Below the pieces are notes generated by a model. The model was not told the origin of the DNA, made no database searches, and saw only the letters and a list, made by a program, of their open reading frames with translations. The translations under genes and the position numbers were made by a program. Positions 15,501-24,700 of a stretch of DNA of 54,392 bases are shown in pieces. The stretch is from a virus: IMG/VR virus record IMGVR_UViG_3300025767_000026, positions 1 through 54,392 of that record, one strand, 5' to 3'. How positions within the stretch are numbered: position 1 is the stretch's first letter; the number at the start of each line of letters is the position of its first letter.

Positions 15501-18453
15501 CAATATATTTTTCAATTTGTTCTAAAGCAGTAAAAGAGGAGTCTACCTCAACGACGCGGATGCCTTTGGTGTTTTTTATTGCATATAGATTAAGACGATA
15601 TGCAGCAAATGCTCTGGCCTGGGATGGAGTGAAAAAACTAGCGTCTCCTCTGACTTTTGCTTGCTCAGCACTAAGATCTTCTGTTTTTATATTAGCCCTG
15701 TCTAGCGCTTTTTTTTCTAGAGCCTTCCGATTTTCCGTAAGACTAGACTCCCGGTCGTTCATAACCTGGCTGTATTCGCCCTCCAGCCTTTCCATGGCTT
15801 TCTTGTTATAGCTCGACCCCGCGTCCTCATTAGCAGCTAAACTCTCTGCGTCTTGGCGAATCTTTTTTGCTTTTCTATTAGCCTCTAAAAGCGCTCCAAT
15901 TTGATCAGGTGTATATTCAGATAAATCTGCAACACTTAGGCTAGTTAAATCCGCGGCTTTTTTAATAAGCTGCCTTTTTCTATCTTTAAGTTTTTGTTTT
16001 TCAGAAGAAGGTGTTGCTGGGTCGCTAAGGTCCCCTTGTATAGACGTAAGCTCGTTCTTTAATTTAGTTAATTCGCTAGCGTCTCCTATAGATTTAAACT
16101 CGTCATGTATAACACTATGCAAGTTACTAGCCATACCTCCTCCAGATAGATACATACTAGAGATAGCTACGTTCGCAACAAAATCTAGATCATACCCATC
16201 AAATATATTTTTGTCTTCACCGAGCACGGTCATGTCGACTAGGTTCTGGGCAACTAATGTTAGCCCCTCCTCCGCTTGTTCCATGGCCACAGCTCCCACT
16301 CCCCCAATGCCAATACCTAAGCTTCTAGCTGCAATCCTGCCAGCGTGTTCCCCTAGTTGTTGTTTAAAAAAAGTAGAGCCGTAAGAGCGCGACATCTTAC
16401 CAATGTTTTTTAATAAATACGTAGCGCCAAGCTTTTCTGCTATTGCAGCAGTGCCACCGTACATTAATCCAGTAAACCCTATTTGCAATTCGCTATAATC
16501 TAACGCGTCCCGGTGGTATTCCAGTTCTTTATTTATCCGGGCTTTTTCAAGCGGGCTAGTTGCCGCGCTAAGCTGCTCCTCTAAAGCACTAATCATCATA
16601 GGGGCATTTTTGCGCCCAATTTCCATTTCTGCTATTTTACTACCGCCTTCCATTGCAAAAAATGCTCCAGCCTGTAAGTTGGCAAATCTTGTAGCAGCTA
16701 CTCTAGCTGCGGCACGTGTGGCAGCAACTTGGGCGGCAGCAGTGGCGCCGGGAACCGATAGCCCTGTTCTCAATAAGCCAATTCCTCCGGAGGCGAGGGT
16801 TGTCGCGGCTGTAACCAGCAAAGAAGGCGAGTTTTGTATGGTAGCGTCGACCACCCACTCGGCAAGAGTCGATTTATCCCCAACTGTAAGAGGCATAGGC
16901 ATCTCATTGCTAATCTGATTTTGCAGCCGCTCGTTGTAATTGACAGCTTGCTTGTTTACTTCGGTAACATAGTCGTAAGCGTCGCTACCCTCAGGCGACC
17001 CCAGGTAATTTGCCATAACAACAAACTGGGCGGCTTTTGTGGCAAACATAGCTACAGGAGCCATTATCCCCGCTTCCAGCATTGCACCCAGTTGATTGGC
17101 TTTGCTGTAGTCTTTAGAGAAAGTTTCATACTCAATATTGCTTAACTCTATCTGCTCTATTTTTTTTCTTCGGACTACATCTCTATATTCGAGCTCTCGG
17201 CCCATTTGGGTTAGCTCAAGTTGGTCTTTTTTTAATCCTTCAAGGTGTAGCTCTTCCAGCTCCTGGGCTTCGATAATAAGTGAATTGTAAGCCTCTATAG
17301 TAGCAGGGTCAGAGTTTGAGTCAACATCTCCCAAGCGATCGAAGCCATCTGCTATATTTTTTGATGAAGCATTGTATTTTCCAACACGGGTTTCATATGC
17401 AGATTTTTTTTCAAGGTAGGGAGAGATTTCATTGTCAAGCTCTGTAGATTCAGTGATGACATTATCAATGTCCCTTTGGCGCCCCGCGAGCCATCTTGGG
17501 TCGTCGGTAATATTAACAGTAGGAGGAACATAGGTTCTCCCATCTACAGTGGTAATTTTATATAGCTCTTCTCCATATATAGCTTCATAATCGCGCTTAT
17601 CCTGTTTTTGTTGGGTTTTAATTCGGGCGCTTGATCCATGGGTACCGTCTATATCCGCTATATTATCTTGGGCCTCTTGAAGTTCGGATGATGAGGATCT
17701 CCTTGCCTCTAGCTGCTGGGCTCTTGATTTGTGTTCGTTAAGAACACCGGATATTAGTTTAGAGTCCGCGAGGTCTGTGTTGAATTTTCCTGTTTCTTTA
17801 TAATTATTATAATCGTCTAAATCTTTTTGGTTGCCGAATAGCGGGAAAGTTTCATATCTATTATCGACAGGGATCTTAGCAAGCTCATATTTCTTTGAAC
17901 TTTCGGCGGCCAAGCCGGCTTTTTCATAGCTAGCCCCTAATTTTTTCCCTTCAAAATATTTGTCGGCAATATCTTTCTGAACTTCTGGGTCCTGTATGGA
18001 GACTTGCCGGCTTGCCGCATGGACTCTTTGATTAAGCGACAGAGGCTGTACTTCATCGCTTCCATTAGAAGCTATATTAGCAGCAAAAGACGTGTCTTCG
18101 ACTTGTACGGGTCTCCCCATCAACGCGGCATAATCATCAAAGTTGTCTGGATGAACGCCCTTTCTTTTTTTAGAGCGGGTTGTTTGGGGAGCGACCCACT
18201 CTCTGCCTGCAGAATTATTTAAAAAGTCATCTTCGTAGATGGTTTCGTTTTTATAAGTAATAAATCTAATTGGCTTCAATGCAGCTGCGTTGGGAACCTT
18301 TGGTGATTCGCTGTCTTCAAATAAAGCATTAGCGCTTTTTATCCACTCCTCAGGAGTTATGCCATCACTTTCTGCTAGGGTCAAAATCTCTTTGCCAGAT
18401 AATTTATCGCCATCAGCCAATGTATATAGTGCATTTGGATCTATCTCGTTCAT
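9583..18453 (-). CDS. Giant internal virion/ejection protein (LPD38-type, gp16-like position)
   Basis: A 2956-residue protein, the largest gene here, in the position of T7 gp16. The N-terminal ~450 residues are charged and helical. Several glycine/alanine-rich hydrophobic stretches (about 480-740) could insert in membranes. An HELAH zinc-protease motif lies at 1050-1054, with E1122 a possible third ligand. Residues about 2460-2710 match my memory of the LPD38 region of large polyvalent phage proteins (NRRSAVLQLLSTINFINW, then FQNTAAQYTRRGKKAILDL). KASxN-type motifs recur at about 1199, 1608, 2045 and 2204. I infer a packaged protein ejected into the cell to help DNA entry. Internal enzyme activity is unproven. 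Confidence 0.85.
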   Translation of the reverse strand: MNEIDPNALYTLADGDKLSGKEILTLAESDGITPEEWIKSANALFEDSESPKVPNAAALKPIRFITYKNETIYEDDFLNNSAGREWVAPQTTRSKKRKGVHPDNFDDYAALMGRPVQVEDTSFAANIASNGSDEVQPLSLNQRVHAASRQVSIQDPEVQKDIADKYFEGKKLGASYEKAGLAAESSKKYELAKIPVDNRYETFPLFGNQKDLDDYNNYKETGKFNTDLADSKLISGVLNEHKSRAQQLEARRSSSSELQEAQDNIADIDGTHGSSARIKTQQKQDKRDYEAIYGEELYKITTVDGRTYVPPTVNITDDPRWLAGRQRDIDNVITESTELDNEISPYLEKKSAYETRVGKYNASSKNIADGFDRLGDVDSNSDPATIEAYNSLIIEAQELEELHLEGLKKDQLELTQMGRELEYRDVVRRKKIEQIELSNIEYETFSKDYSKANQLGAMLEAGIMAPVAMFATKAAQFVVMANYLGSPEGSDAYDYVTEVNKQAVNYNERLQNQISNEMPMPLTVGDKSTLAEWVVDATIQNSPSLLVTAATTLASGGIGLLRTGLSVPGATAAAQVAATRAAARVAATRFANLQAGAFFAMEGGSKIAEMEIGRKNAPMMISALEEQLSAATSPLEKARINKELEYHRDALDYSELQIGFTGLMYGGTAAIAEKLGATYLLKNIGKMSRSYGSTFFKQQLGEHAGRIAARSLGIGIGGVGAVAMEQAEEGLTLVAQNLVDMTVLGEDKNIFDGYDLDFVANVAISSMYLSGGGMASNLHSVIHDEFKSIGDASELTKLKNELTSIQGDLSDPATPSSEKQKLKDRKRQLIKKAADLTSLSVADLSEYTPDQIGALLEANRKAKKIRQDAESLAANEDAGSSYNKKAMERLEGEYSQVMNDRESSLTENRKALEKKALDRANIKTEDLSAEQAKVRGDASFFTPSQARAFAAYRLNLYAIKNTKGIRVVEVDSSFTALEQIEKYIEDNPSLSDKEKAALIDFADRAMMGANNSAEEVAGTGLIIVNHGAVMGAIAFSSDIEAAIASVAPLHELAHKRGRQNKIFVNDELAGDAKRMISSIVNYAKRNLTADQYKVFEARLNAYQERAKAAGKYEDTNNIDADEVMQLLNDFVRIGALKGSALGGLHDIKAFVNSLNRAMFGDKSYLFGINSVQDALQYIASYSRRNNLKFRAEEEEDNNKASINVSDVTRNKALKESTQAIYEKHKSAWESGNKERKALAAVEVLDQSDAYMALMKVYADRPQPKTGAPAFKTLPGFDMEYYLIIAKSELINHIINFNTAKDGTFEEKNDNLHGWINAFAYRKALGAVQALGIDNEFLQELGDAEAATVEMDDVTPSSASKTEGLPAKVDFLKKARKLMPTLISNDVLEKVYEALSKFVATSPKFKFEKRQGSNSYNLSLSEQKLFREELSIFLEKELTKYLQKEVVAIAYTNTFAKFVRSSFGLYNLIPQNFINMRIDDWKVRVMKEDGSGQVRESTYEAGKELGAVGKGVFDRKDITEAEWVKYWDNPAAGKSTKSKLKERFAAMIASGMAPDMLLNYLNETNDDGDLVNLQEFLNQQGLPSVNEVSNFGIVLTEALQRDPAGFNLKYSINLNPAQAGFVVETMPSFVDDMLTQQKFPLSKNKIQQKDILEIIKKYDIENILEEKAGELATIFFNEFANRLKILSKRLKSKTIETEDNRDYLIQTLNFITARRSFANAFGLDSEYLGVYDKNGEKIKNGDNQQAVIAVVNNLLKDEVITVDELVIFLSQSFNSGLPYRIFNSNLEFYEAFPILAKNGFTIVEGKDKDNNIKYNIHKNGKRFNRGRQGVSGPEYNNRINKKGKLAANEINESAKRDRAFIEKLINHFNTLDPSLTASTGAANIFASMSSHTKSPLRGMAGLVYVQDGIGASRLAIYEHALPAIVVTNYIGAYLNKNNQEVTEDVLNNVLDGYKGALIAKSLDKKIGHLFRQNMPSEWAPGSDTWMRYNHPLTAFAMKDVTFKSYDGNFENIEFSGIRNVEFAAAWHENALKSYYTHFAKGSIMGKASLNTSYNIEFDPNFDGDSMDPTSYTSDTFKVGKAEIEILLTDEEDYSDIPTLSLMFHDVAAGRQGKMALSESFKEDGVNPLKVFAGIGNAVADHLKAQTYYGRLTFHGDGISRASLYSVLGKKLADNLGWNYTEYIGENEDAIQVVLERKEAPSSAAKASINLNEGINYIIEQKFNDPRQNKYSDIGARQAGRGKGKFNLFIPPRAEDFMGLLYSLMGSGKEGDAHREFFEENLMDPYVAGIINIDRARQSAKRLYSMLLKENPDIAKLLKKKIKGTDFTYDHALRVYLWKSNGIDIPGLSEKEIAQLNLEIMGSPELLSFVGQLKRVTNLKEGWPSPSKYWTADTLLSDIYNLTEGKGRQKFLKEFIANADIIFSPENMNKLRANLGNEWADAMLDSLYRMKNGTNRPSGSSKQVNAWNNWVNRSTGAIMFFNRRSAVLQLLSTINFINWGDNNPLKAAAAFANQPQYWKDWVMIFNSPKLKERRGGLRMDVSESEIANQANSSSNSPQAILAYLLKIGFTPTQIADSFAIASGGAAFYRNRVNTYKNETVVIDGKKGRKYTDKEAEEKAWKDFSRLSDSTQQSSDPSLISQEQASVLGRLILTFQNTAAQYTRRGKKAILDLAYRRGDPKENISRAVYYLAVQNAIFSSLQGALFALIPGFDDDEEETLTDTEAEIEAAKAQDIYTRALNSGLDTILKGSGIGGAVVAALKNTVLEYIRQQEKKEFFQDDAKVVFTALSISPPIGSKASKFYSALRTKRFEKDVIAERGLDLMIDGRFQPSPLYSVLGKAAAAGANIPLDRAYDELTSISEAFDERNSVYQRIALSMGYKNWQVGATIEEEDLIKAQAKAIRKADGIKKAKTTRAANREQEIKRRNERLKGMSTEEWFAYQDSLRVEKQKKKDNKIDN

Positions 18454-18480
18454 ACTTTTTTATTTGAAATTTTATTTAAC

Positions 18481-19722
18481 TTAGTTTGCGGGAACTATAT
18501 AGTCCTCAGCCGCTGAGGGGGTCATTGTAGAAAGATCAGTGCCTTCTGGGAACTTATATTTTTTAGTGTTGTTTTCGCCAACCGCGGTGATTGCGCCGTC
18601 CTCTTCTTTGCGAAAGGTATACATATCCGCTGCTCCATCATAATAAGCAGTAAATTCGGTTGTTTCCCCAACTGGCAGGGTGGCGACGCGCCCAGATATT
18701 ATTCCATTTTTCTTAGCTGATCTTTTACTGGTGATATTGTCCGGATACCCTTCTTCTCCCCAATTTGTAGTCGCTTCCGTTCCTGGCTTGTTGTTGGCTT
18801 TAACGCCTTTCTTTTCGTATCGACTCGCTCCTTCCGCGGAAGATTCATCTAAGCCTGCCATGTACGATTGTACAATGCGATCCTCAAGCTCCTTGTTGTT
18901 ATATAGGTGAGCGTCGGGCACAATAGGTCCCCCTATGTTTAAAAAATCATCAGTAGCCATAGAAAGTAAAGACTCTCGGCCTCCCTTTTTAAGGTTATTG
19001 CGCAATGTGCGTTCTGCATCCCGTCGTTTGAACGCGTCCATAGGTTTGCCCGTGCGCTTGGATTCCTCATAGATGGCATTGTTCTGCGTTTCAAATGTTC
19101 CGTAAGTAGTATAGTCTTTGTTAAAGTACTCTGGCAAATCATTTAATGAGGTTGAAACTCCATTGGCGCCTTTAAAGTATACATTGCCGTTGGGGCCAAT
19201 TTCCATTTCCATGGAGTCGGTCAATGCATCGGTGAGGAGTTCTGTTTTATCTGGGTCATTTCCAGAGGAAATCAAGCCATTGTTAAAATCAGGCAATTCT
19301 TTTTTGCGCTCCTTAAACTTGTCAAGATCAGCGGATAAGGTTCTCATATATTGATTTACATCTGCCATTTTTGCAATAGCTTCCGTGTGTGCTGAACTTC
19401 CCGCAGGAAACTTTGAAGCAGTCCTCGCCGCGTCCGCATATTCCATCCGTCTATCTGCCATTGTAGCAGTTATATAATCCCTGTTGACAGGAGGAACTTT
19501 GTCAAAATCCAAACCTCCAGGTAGCCCTGCCATGTAGCTGGATACCTTTGCTTCGGTAGCAGCAGCTTTTGCCATACCGGGGCTTATTCCCATGCCACCA
19601 GACGCTTCTCTAGTCTTGCTACCAAAAGTCTGCCCGCGAGACTGATACATCGCCTGGGCCCCTGTCACCAACCAGTTCTCCCCGGACGCGTAATTAGTTG
19701 CTGTTGCTTTATTTTTTGCCAT
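18481..19722 (-). CDS. Internal virion protein candidate (gp15-like position)
   Basis: A 413-residue hydrophilic protein without recognised domains. Helical charged stretches (DADLDKFKERKKELPDF-like) are followed by a C-terminal part with small beta segments. It lies between the gp14-like and gp16-like genes, the place of T7 gp15, though it is shorter than gp15 (747 residues). The N-terminus (AKNKATATNYASGENW) is Ala/Ser/Thr-rich, as in packaged ejection proteins. The assignment is by gene order only. Confidence 0.6.
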   Translation of the reverse strand: MAKNKATATNYASGENWLVTGAQAMYQSRGQTFGSKTREASGGMGISPGMAKAAATEAKVSSYMAGLPGGLDFDKVPPVNRDYITATMADRRMEYADAARTASKFPAGSSAHTEAIAKMADVNQYMRTLSADLDKFKERKKELPDFNNGLISSGNDPDKTELLTDALTDSMEMEIGPNGNVYFKGANGVSTSLNDLPEYFNKDYTTYGTFETQNNAIYEESKRTGKPMDAFKRRDAERTLRNNLKKGGRESLLSMATDDFLNIGGPIVPDAHLYNNKELEDRIVQSYMAGLDESSAEGASRYEKKGVKANNKPGTEATTNWGEEGYPDNITSKRSAKKNGIISGRVATLPVGETTEFTAYYDGAADMYTFRKEEDGAITAVGENNTKKYKFPEGTDLSTMTPSAAEDYIVPAN

Positions 19723-19744
19723 GATATTGTTTTATAATTTAACT

Positions 19745-20389
19745 TCAGACCCCCCCGTTTATTATTGATCCAAACGCGCTCTCGGCAACTGAAGGAAGCC
19801 CCATAACTACACTGCCCCCAGCCTTAGCTAAATCAGTAACGCCGTTCACCATTGCGTCAGTAGCGTCAGCTCTTGCTTGATCAGCAGCGGCGCTTCTTGC
19901 TTGGGCTTGCCCTAGTAATGTTTTAGTTCTACCCTCTTCTTTGTCTTGTACCACTTGCTCGCCTTGCGCAACCATCAATTGGTTTTGGCCAGCCTGTTGA
20001 GCCGATAGCATTTGATTTCTATTTTCTTGCTGTCCAATGCTTGCGGACGCGCTTTGTAAGTTTTGATTTTGTTGGTTTGACATTGCTTGCGCTAAAGCCG
20101 CAATACCAGACCCGCCAGCCGCTCCCTGCATTGCTCCCATAGTATTAGCCATGCCCTGCTGTTGCTGCTGCGCCATAAAATCTGCTTGCTGAGTATTTAC
20201 TGTTAAATCTTCAGCTGTATTTTGCAGACCAGAATATACGTTATTAAACTGCATGCCCTCATATGCCGCTTGGCGACTTGCTAATTGGGCACTTGCATCT
20301 CGCTGCTCTTGCCTCCGCGCACCACCTCCAATTGAGGCTCCAACTATACTGCCTATTGCGCCGATTCCTTGTGATAATGGATCTGCCAT
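19745..20389 (-). CDS. Internal virion protein, gp14-like
   Basis: A 214-residue protein with an N-terminal glycine-rich hydrophobic segment (QGIGAIGSIVGASIGGG), then long Gln/Ala-rich helices (MAQQQQQGMANTMGAMQ and a coiled-coil-like region), and a hydrophobic C-terminus. Size and architecture match T7 gp14 (196 residues), which is ejected into the outer membrane as the first part of the DNA translocation channel. It is the first gene of the three-gene ejection block and is preceded by a promoter-like element. Confidence 0.7.
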   Translation of the reverse strand: MADPLSQGIGAIGSIVGASIGGGARRQEQRDASAQLASRQAAYEGMQFNNVYSGLQNTAEDLTVNTQQADFMAQQQQQGMANTMGAMQGAAGGSGIAALAQAMSNQQNQNLQSASASIGQQENRNQMLSAQQAGQNQLMVAQGEQVVQDKEEGRTKTLLGQAQARSAAADQARADATDAMVNGVTDLAKAGGSVVMGLPSVAESAFGSIINGGV

Positions 20390-20403
20390 AATTTGTTATT
20401 TTA

Positions 20404-20422
20404 TATTTATATTATTACGCTT
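20404..20422 (-). promoter_or_regulatory. TATAAATA late promoter-like element before ejection genes
   Basis: Read on the - strand the element is AAGCGTAATAATATAAATA, ending 14 bases before the gp14-like start. Its first 19 bases are nearly identical to an element before the packaging operon, and the TATAAATA octamer equals the T4 late promoter consensus. The implied leader would be very short. Confidence 0.5.
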
Positions 20423-20434
20423 CTTACATGTTTA

Positions 20435-20770
20435 TTAACTACTTATAAATACCTCACTGTTAACAGCAAACAATTCTTTTTTGCTTGTTGAGGTAACTTC
20501 CATGTCTACTGCGCCGTGGTATCCTATGATACCCGATGTATTTGCAGAGTTGTCCTTCACAAAAAAGATAAAATCGTTTGTGCTATCAGGAGGAGGGGTA
20601 AGACTCGATAACTGGCAAGTGATGCTTGTGGATGTTTTTGCTGTACACACGCCCAGTCTGTATACATTGCTTGTCTCGCTGTCTTGGTAATATACAATAT
20701 CGCTACCAACCTGTATAGATACATTTAGCGGTTTTGCAAAGCTGATTGTTATTTGTTCTAAAGTAGCCAT
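20435..20770 (-). CDS. Small beta-rich structural protein
   Basis: A 111-residue protein, mainly predicted beta strand (ISFAKPLNVSIQVGSDIVYY, then VYRLGVCTAKTSTSITCQL), with no catalytic motif. It begins one base after the preceding late gene's stop and so is cotranscribed with the nozzle and the 315-residue protein. It is probably a tail or virion accessory. A two-cysteine pair is present but not in a zinc pattern. Function unknown. Confidence 0.6.
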   Translation of the reverse strand: MATLEQITISFAKPLNVSIQVGSDIVYYQDSETSNVYRLGVCTAKTSTSITCQLSSLTPPPDSTNDFIFFVKDNSANTSGIIGYHGAVDMEVTSTSKKELFAVNSEVFISS

Positions 20771-20771
20771 A

Positions 20772-21719
20772 TTATCCTAATTGTATGATTGATAATGGGT
20801 TATCGTTCGGGAAAGGGGAGGCTAGGTCGCCCGTCAGGGTCCACGTCCAAGTTTTATTAGCCCCCGAGGTATTTGCTGGGAATATAAACGTATGATCAAC
20901 AAACCCGCCGGCTCCTATTGTCAAGGTAACATTGTTGTTTGTATCAATATAGGAATCCACTGGGTATGGGGCAGGCAACGCTATAGTAACATCGGCTCCT
21001 GCTCCGCCGTAAAATGTCATAATACGAGTCTGGCCAGCGGCTTGTATTTTAGCAGTGCTTATAATATAAGAAGTAACCTCGACTACTGGCACGTATATTT
21101 CTCGAGCTTTTGCAACAAAATTCAAATCATTTAATGTTTTACTCTGTCCGTTAATTAAATATTTGACGGTAAAGATTCTAGATAAAATATTCCCCAGCCC
21201 GTTGTCAACATAGGTTATTATATAAGCGTCTTCGTTTCTAGCCGCTCCAAGGGTCTGATAATAATACGGCGGCACGTCATACGCATATCCGCTGTCAGCA
21301 GTGAAGGTTTTTGTAAACAAGGTCACTTCGGTGCCGCTTACTGCGGTTTGTGAGAATGCAATAGGGGTTGTAGCAGACTCTTGCGTGTTAAGCTGTGCAA
21401 TAGTATATTCCCCGTCAATAGTGAATGTTTGTTCGTCTGCCGTGCCGTCGATGTCAATTAGCAGCGTTATGTCTGCCGCAGGCATGGTAAAACCAGCCGC
21501 AAAAGTCACAAGAGCATTAATATTAACCCCTGCCTGAGAAAACACTACGCTGTCTACTTCCGCTGGTAAGTTTTGTGTCGTAAAATTACCACTAGAAATA
21601 GTATAACCCGCAGCAGGAGCTATCACTAAGGTGACGGTGGAATTACCTCCTCCTGAGATATTCTCTCCAGACTCCGCTTCAAAGGTCGATTGCGTGATTG
21701 TATATGTTTGTGCTGGCAT
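20772..21719 (-). CDS. Beta-sandwich-type virion protein
   Basis: A 315-residue Thr/Ser/Gly/Ala-rich protein that reads as strings of short beta strands, with repeated aromatic-Thr patterns (TYTITQSTF, YTISSGNFTT, YTIAQLNT), typical of Ig-like or fibronectin-like virion domains. It lies between the nozzle gene and the ejection genes with two-base gaps. It is probably exposed on the tail or head. No enzymatic motif is seen; the exact role is unknown. Confidence 0.6.
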   Translation of the reverse strand: MPAQTYTITQSTFEAESGENISGGGNSTVTLVIAPAAGYTISSGNFTTQNLPAEVDSVVFSQAGVNINALVTFAAGFTMPAADITLLIDIDGTADEQTFTIDGEYTIAQLNTQESATTPIAFSQTAVSGTEVTLFTKTFTADSGYAYDVPPYYYQTLGAARNEDAYIITYVDNGLGNILSRIFTVKYLINGQSKTLNDLNFVAKAREIYVPVVEVTSYIISTAKIQAAGQTRIMTFYGGAGADVTIALPAPYPVDSYIDTNNNVTLTIGAGGFVDHTFIFPANTSGANKTWTWTLTGDLASPFPNDNPLSIIQLG

Positions 21720-21721
21720 AA

Positions 21722-24700
21722 TTAGTTGTTCGGATCGTTTTTAACTGTAACTGTAAATGTTGTATTGCCTGTATAAGGAGCAATGCTCGATGGCTGGCCA
21801 ATGCCCTGCGCCGCAAATTGTTTTAAATCTAGGGTGCCAACTTGTCCGTTGTTATCCCATGTGTCATTTAGCCCCCTAATATAGTTATAATATATATTTT
21901 CTTTATCTAAGAAAGTTGTTACCGCCCCATCCTGCTGGTCAGTTTGTATGAGCGGAGATATCCACCCGCCGTCTCCCTCGTAAGATAGTGTTTTAAAGTT
22001 CTTAATCTTATTAGGCAAGTCATTAAATATAAACTGGACACTGGATTTAGCTGTGGCTCCTTCGTAAAAAGTATTGCGCAGCTGATTGTCGTGGGACCAA
22101 AGCATGCCATTAGACATCGTGTAGTAATCGCTGTTTAGAGATATGCCAAACTCAGGAATAAAGGACTTACGTGTTGGCCACCCATCCATAGCTTCTTTAA
22201 AAGAAACGGTCTGGCTATTTAAAGTTAAGTTGTAGCAATCAGAATAAATATCGTAATTTCCAATAACAGTAGTGGCTTCTTTTAAGTTGTCATAAAAGAA
22301 ATCGTTCATACCTTTGCTGGATATTTCCGTGAGCCCATCCATGGATAAGCGCAGAACAGAAGATCTTTTCTTGTCAGAGAAATAAGCCCTAAAACCAAAT
22401 GAAGCAAAGCTTTCCGGGTTTTTAGATATACCGTATTCCCCTGCAAATGGCACTGCTTGGCCTAGTACATTGTTGGTCGATGTCACATTGGCATTCCCGT
22501 CAGCGTTGTATAACGCATCTTTATTTGCCAATATGCGGATAATCTTATCTTCGCATAGGGCCACTAGGTTAGTGTCTCGGGTATGGAGCTTTTGTATACT
22601 GCCATACATTGGGTTTAAGTCTTTTGTTATTTTTTCAGCTTGTACAAATTGGTTTAAGCTGTTCAATCCTGATGTAGAATTATAAAGGCCCGAATAGATA
22701 AGCCCAGAGGGTCTTCTTTCTTCCCCATAAGGCTCTTCTAGCACTGTGGATACTTTAGTACCCTTATCTATAAACGGAGCGTTAAAATCGTCTCTAACGC
22801 GATTTGATTCTACGCCATTGCCAAATGCAAAACAGTTATGCCAGGTTAAAGTCTTAAGTGTCTGGTAATCTGCAATTGGATAAGCATCGCTCGCCTCGTA
22901 GTATAGGTCTAAGTCTGCTAATTCTTTTGGTTCGGTTTCAAAAATACCAGGGTCATTACTTGGGTAATCTGAGGCCTCATCCTCACCTAGTATAATTACA
23001 TTAATTTGGTTGGGCCCACCGGGAAAGTTAGGGTTAACCGTCTGAACCAAGCCTGTTTCAAATAAAATATATATCCTTTCATATACATTGTTGTTCCCAA
23101 CCGCCACGGTATTGGCCTCGTCAATTGTGTAAACAGTTCCTAAGTGATTGGCAAATTTTATTTTTGTTCCTTTTGTACCAAGTTTCCGCCAAGCCCTAAG
23201 ATTAATACCATACTGAACTTTTCTTTCGAGCACAAGATCATAGGGCTTGCTGTTAGGGTTGTCGTAATGCGCCCAAGTAGGCATCCACCCTCCATCGGAT
23301 GTAATCTTTAGCCCGCCATTATAGTGCTCTTTTCCATATAGTCTTTTAGGGGAGTGACCTCCACCCCAGATCTGCACATATAGGTTTTCGTTGCCGTAAT
23401 ACCCGTCGTCAGCGTGGATGGTTACCTCGCCGTTAATCACAACAGGAGCTCCAAATGACTTGAAATTCATTGCATTCGTAGCTACTAACGGCCCAGTTGC
23501 AAATAAGTTATCTAACAATGTTGCGTTCTGCTCAATATTGACAAAGAATTTGCCTTGGAATTTAGCTTTATTGTCTTCAGCCTGATATGCATAAATTTCA
23601 ACAAAATTTCCAGCGGGGGCCACAAGAGTTTGGTCGACATTGTATAAAAAATTAACATCATCCTCAAACGCGCGGTCAACAATTATTCGGGCTGATTCGT
23701 CCGCTGCGGAAGCGTTCCAGTCTATAGTGACTATCTTATAATATTCTGATTTTGATGTGCCGTCGGTAAACGCGATATACCTGCCTACTAGTAAAGCAAA
23801 CTTTGTTTCGTCTGTTATACCTTGAGCCCCGTCTTCGCGCCCTATTAGAAATGTTTTTGACCCAGGGGTGGGGGTTTTACCAGCTGACCATGAAGGTTGC
23901 TCAGTGTATGAGCCATAAGCGTTAACGAAAGAAAGTGTTGCCGAATGAACTAAGGCTCTTACTTGAGTAAGCTCTAAAGGAGCCTCGTTTTTAATAGAAA
24001 GCACTTTGTATTTATTATCCGTGGAAGTAACTGGCGCGGTAGAGCCTTGTCCTTTCTTTAATATAATATAGGATTCTTCTGTTATTTTATTTCGTTCGGA
24101 CGATGGGAAAGACACCCAAGCGGTAACCCCGTCTTCTGACTTATAAACCCTATCTGCCGCAAGGTTATAATACTGATCTGAAGAATCTTTTACAAAATAT
24201 TTATAGTGAGAAAAACCGCCGGGAGGAGGATTATCGCTTTGTACTTGTATTTTATTTGGCGTGCTAGACTTTGCTTTGTCTACTTTAACGGAGGCTTTAT
24301 CCGATGTAAATACTGGTGTTTCTCTTCCGTAAGCGTCTTTAAATACCACACCTATTTGATAGTCTCTGTCCGATTTAACAGATTTTGAAGGAATAGTTAT
24401 GTCTATAGTGCCCTCTGAGCTGACAGAAGAGCTTAATGCAATTTTTTCGCTTATTGTATAATTTTGTAGATAATTACCGTACACTATTCTATTACCCACC
24501 AACTCCTGAGCCTTAGCTAGCCGAGGCACATTATCCCAGGGTCTTAGCAGCTGATTAGACTGTACAACTTTATATATTAGCTTACTAGTTATTTTAAATC
24601 CCTCCCAAACCCCTGTCTCTGTTAAATCTGCAGGATCAAAGTCGTCGACTATATATATAGTGCTATTATTTGTTTCTTTATATAGGACCTCTATTTTTTT

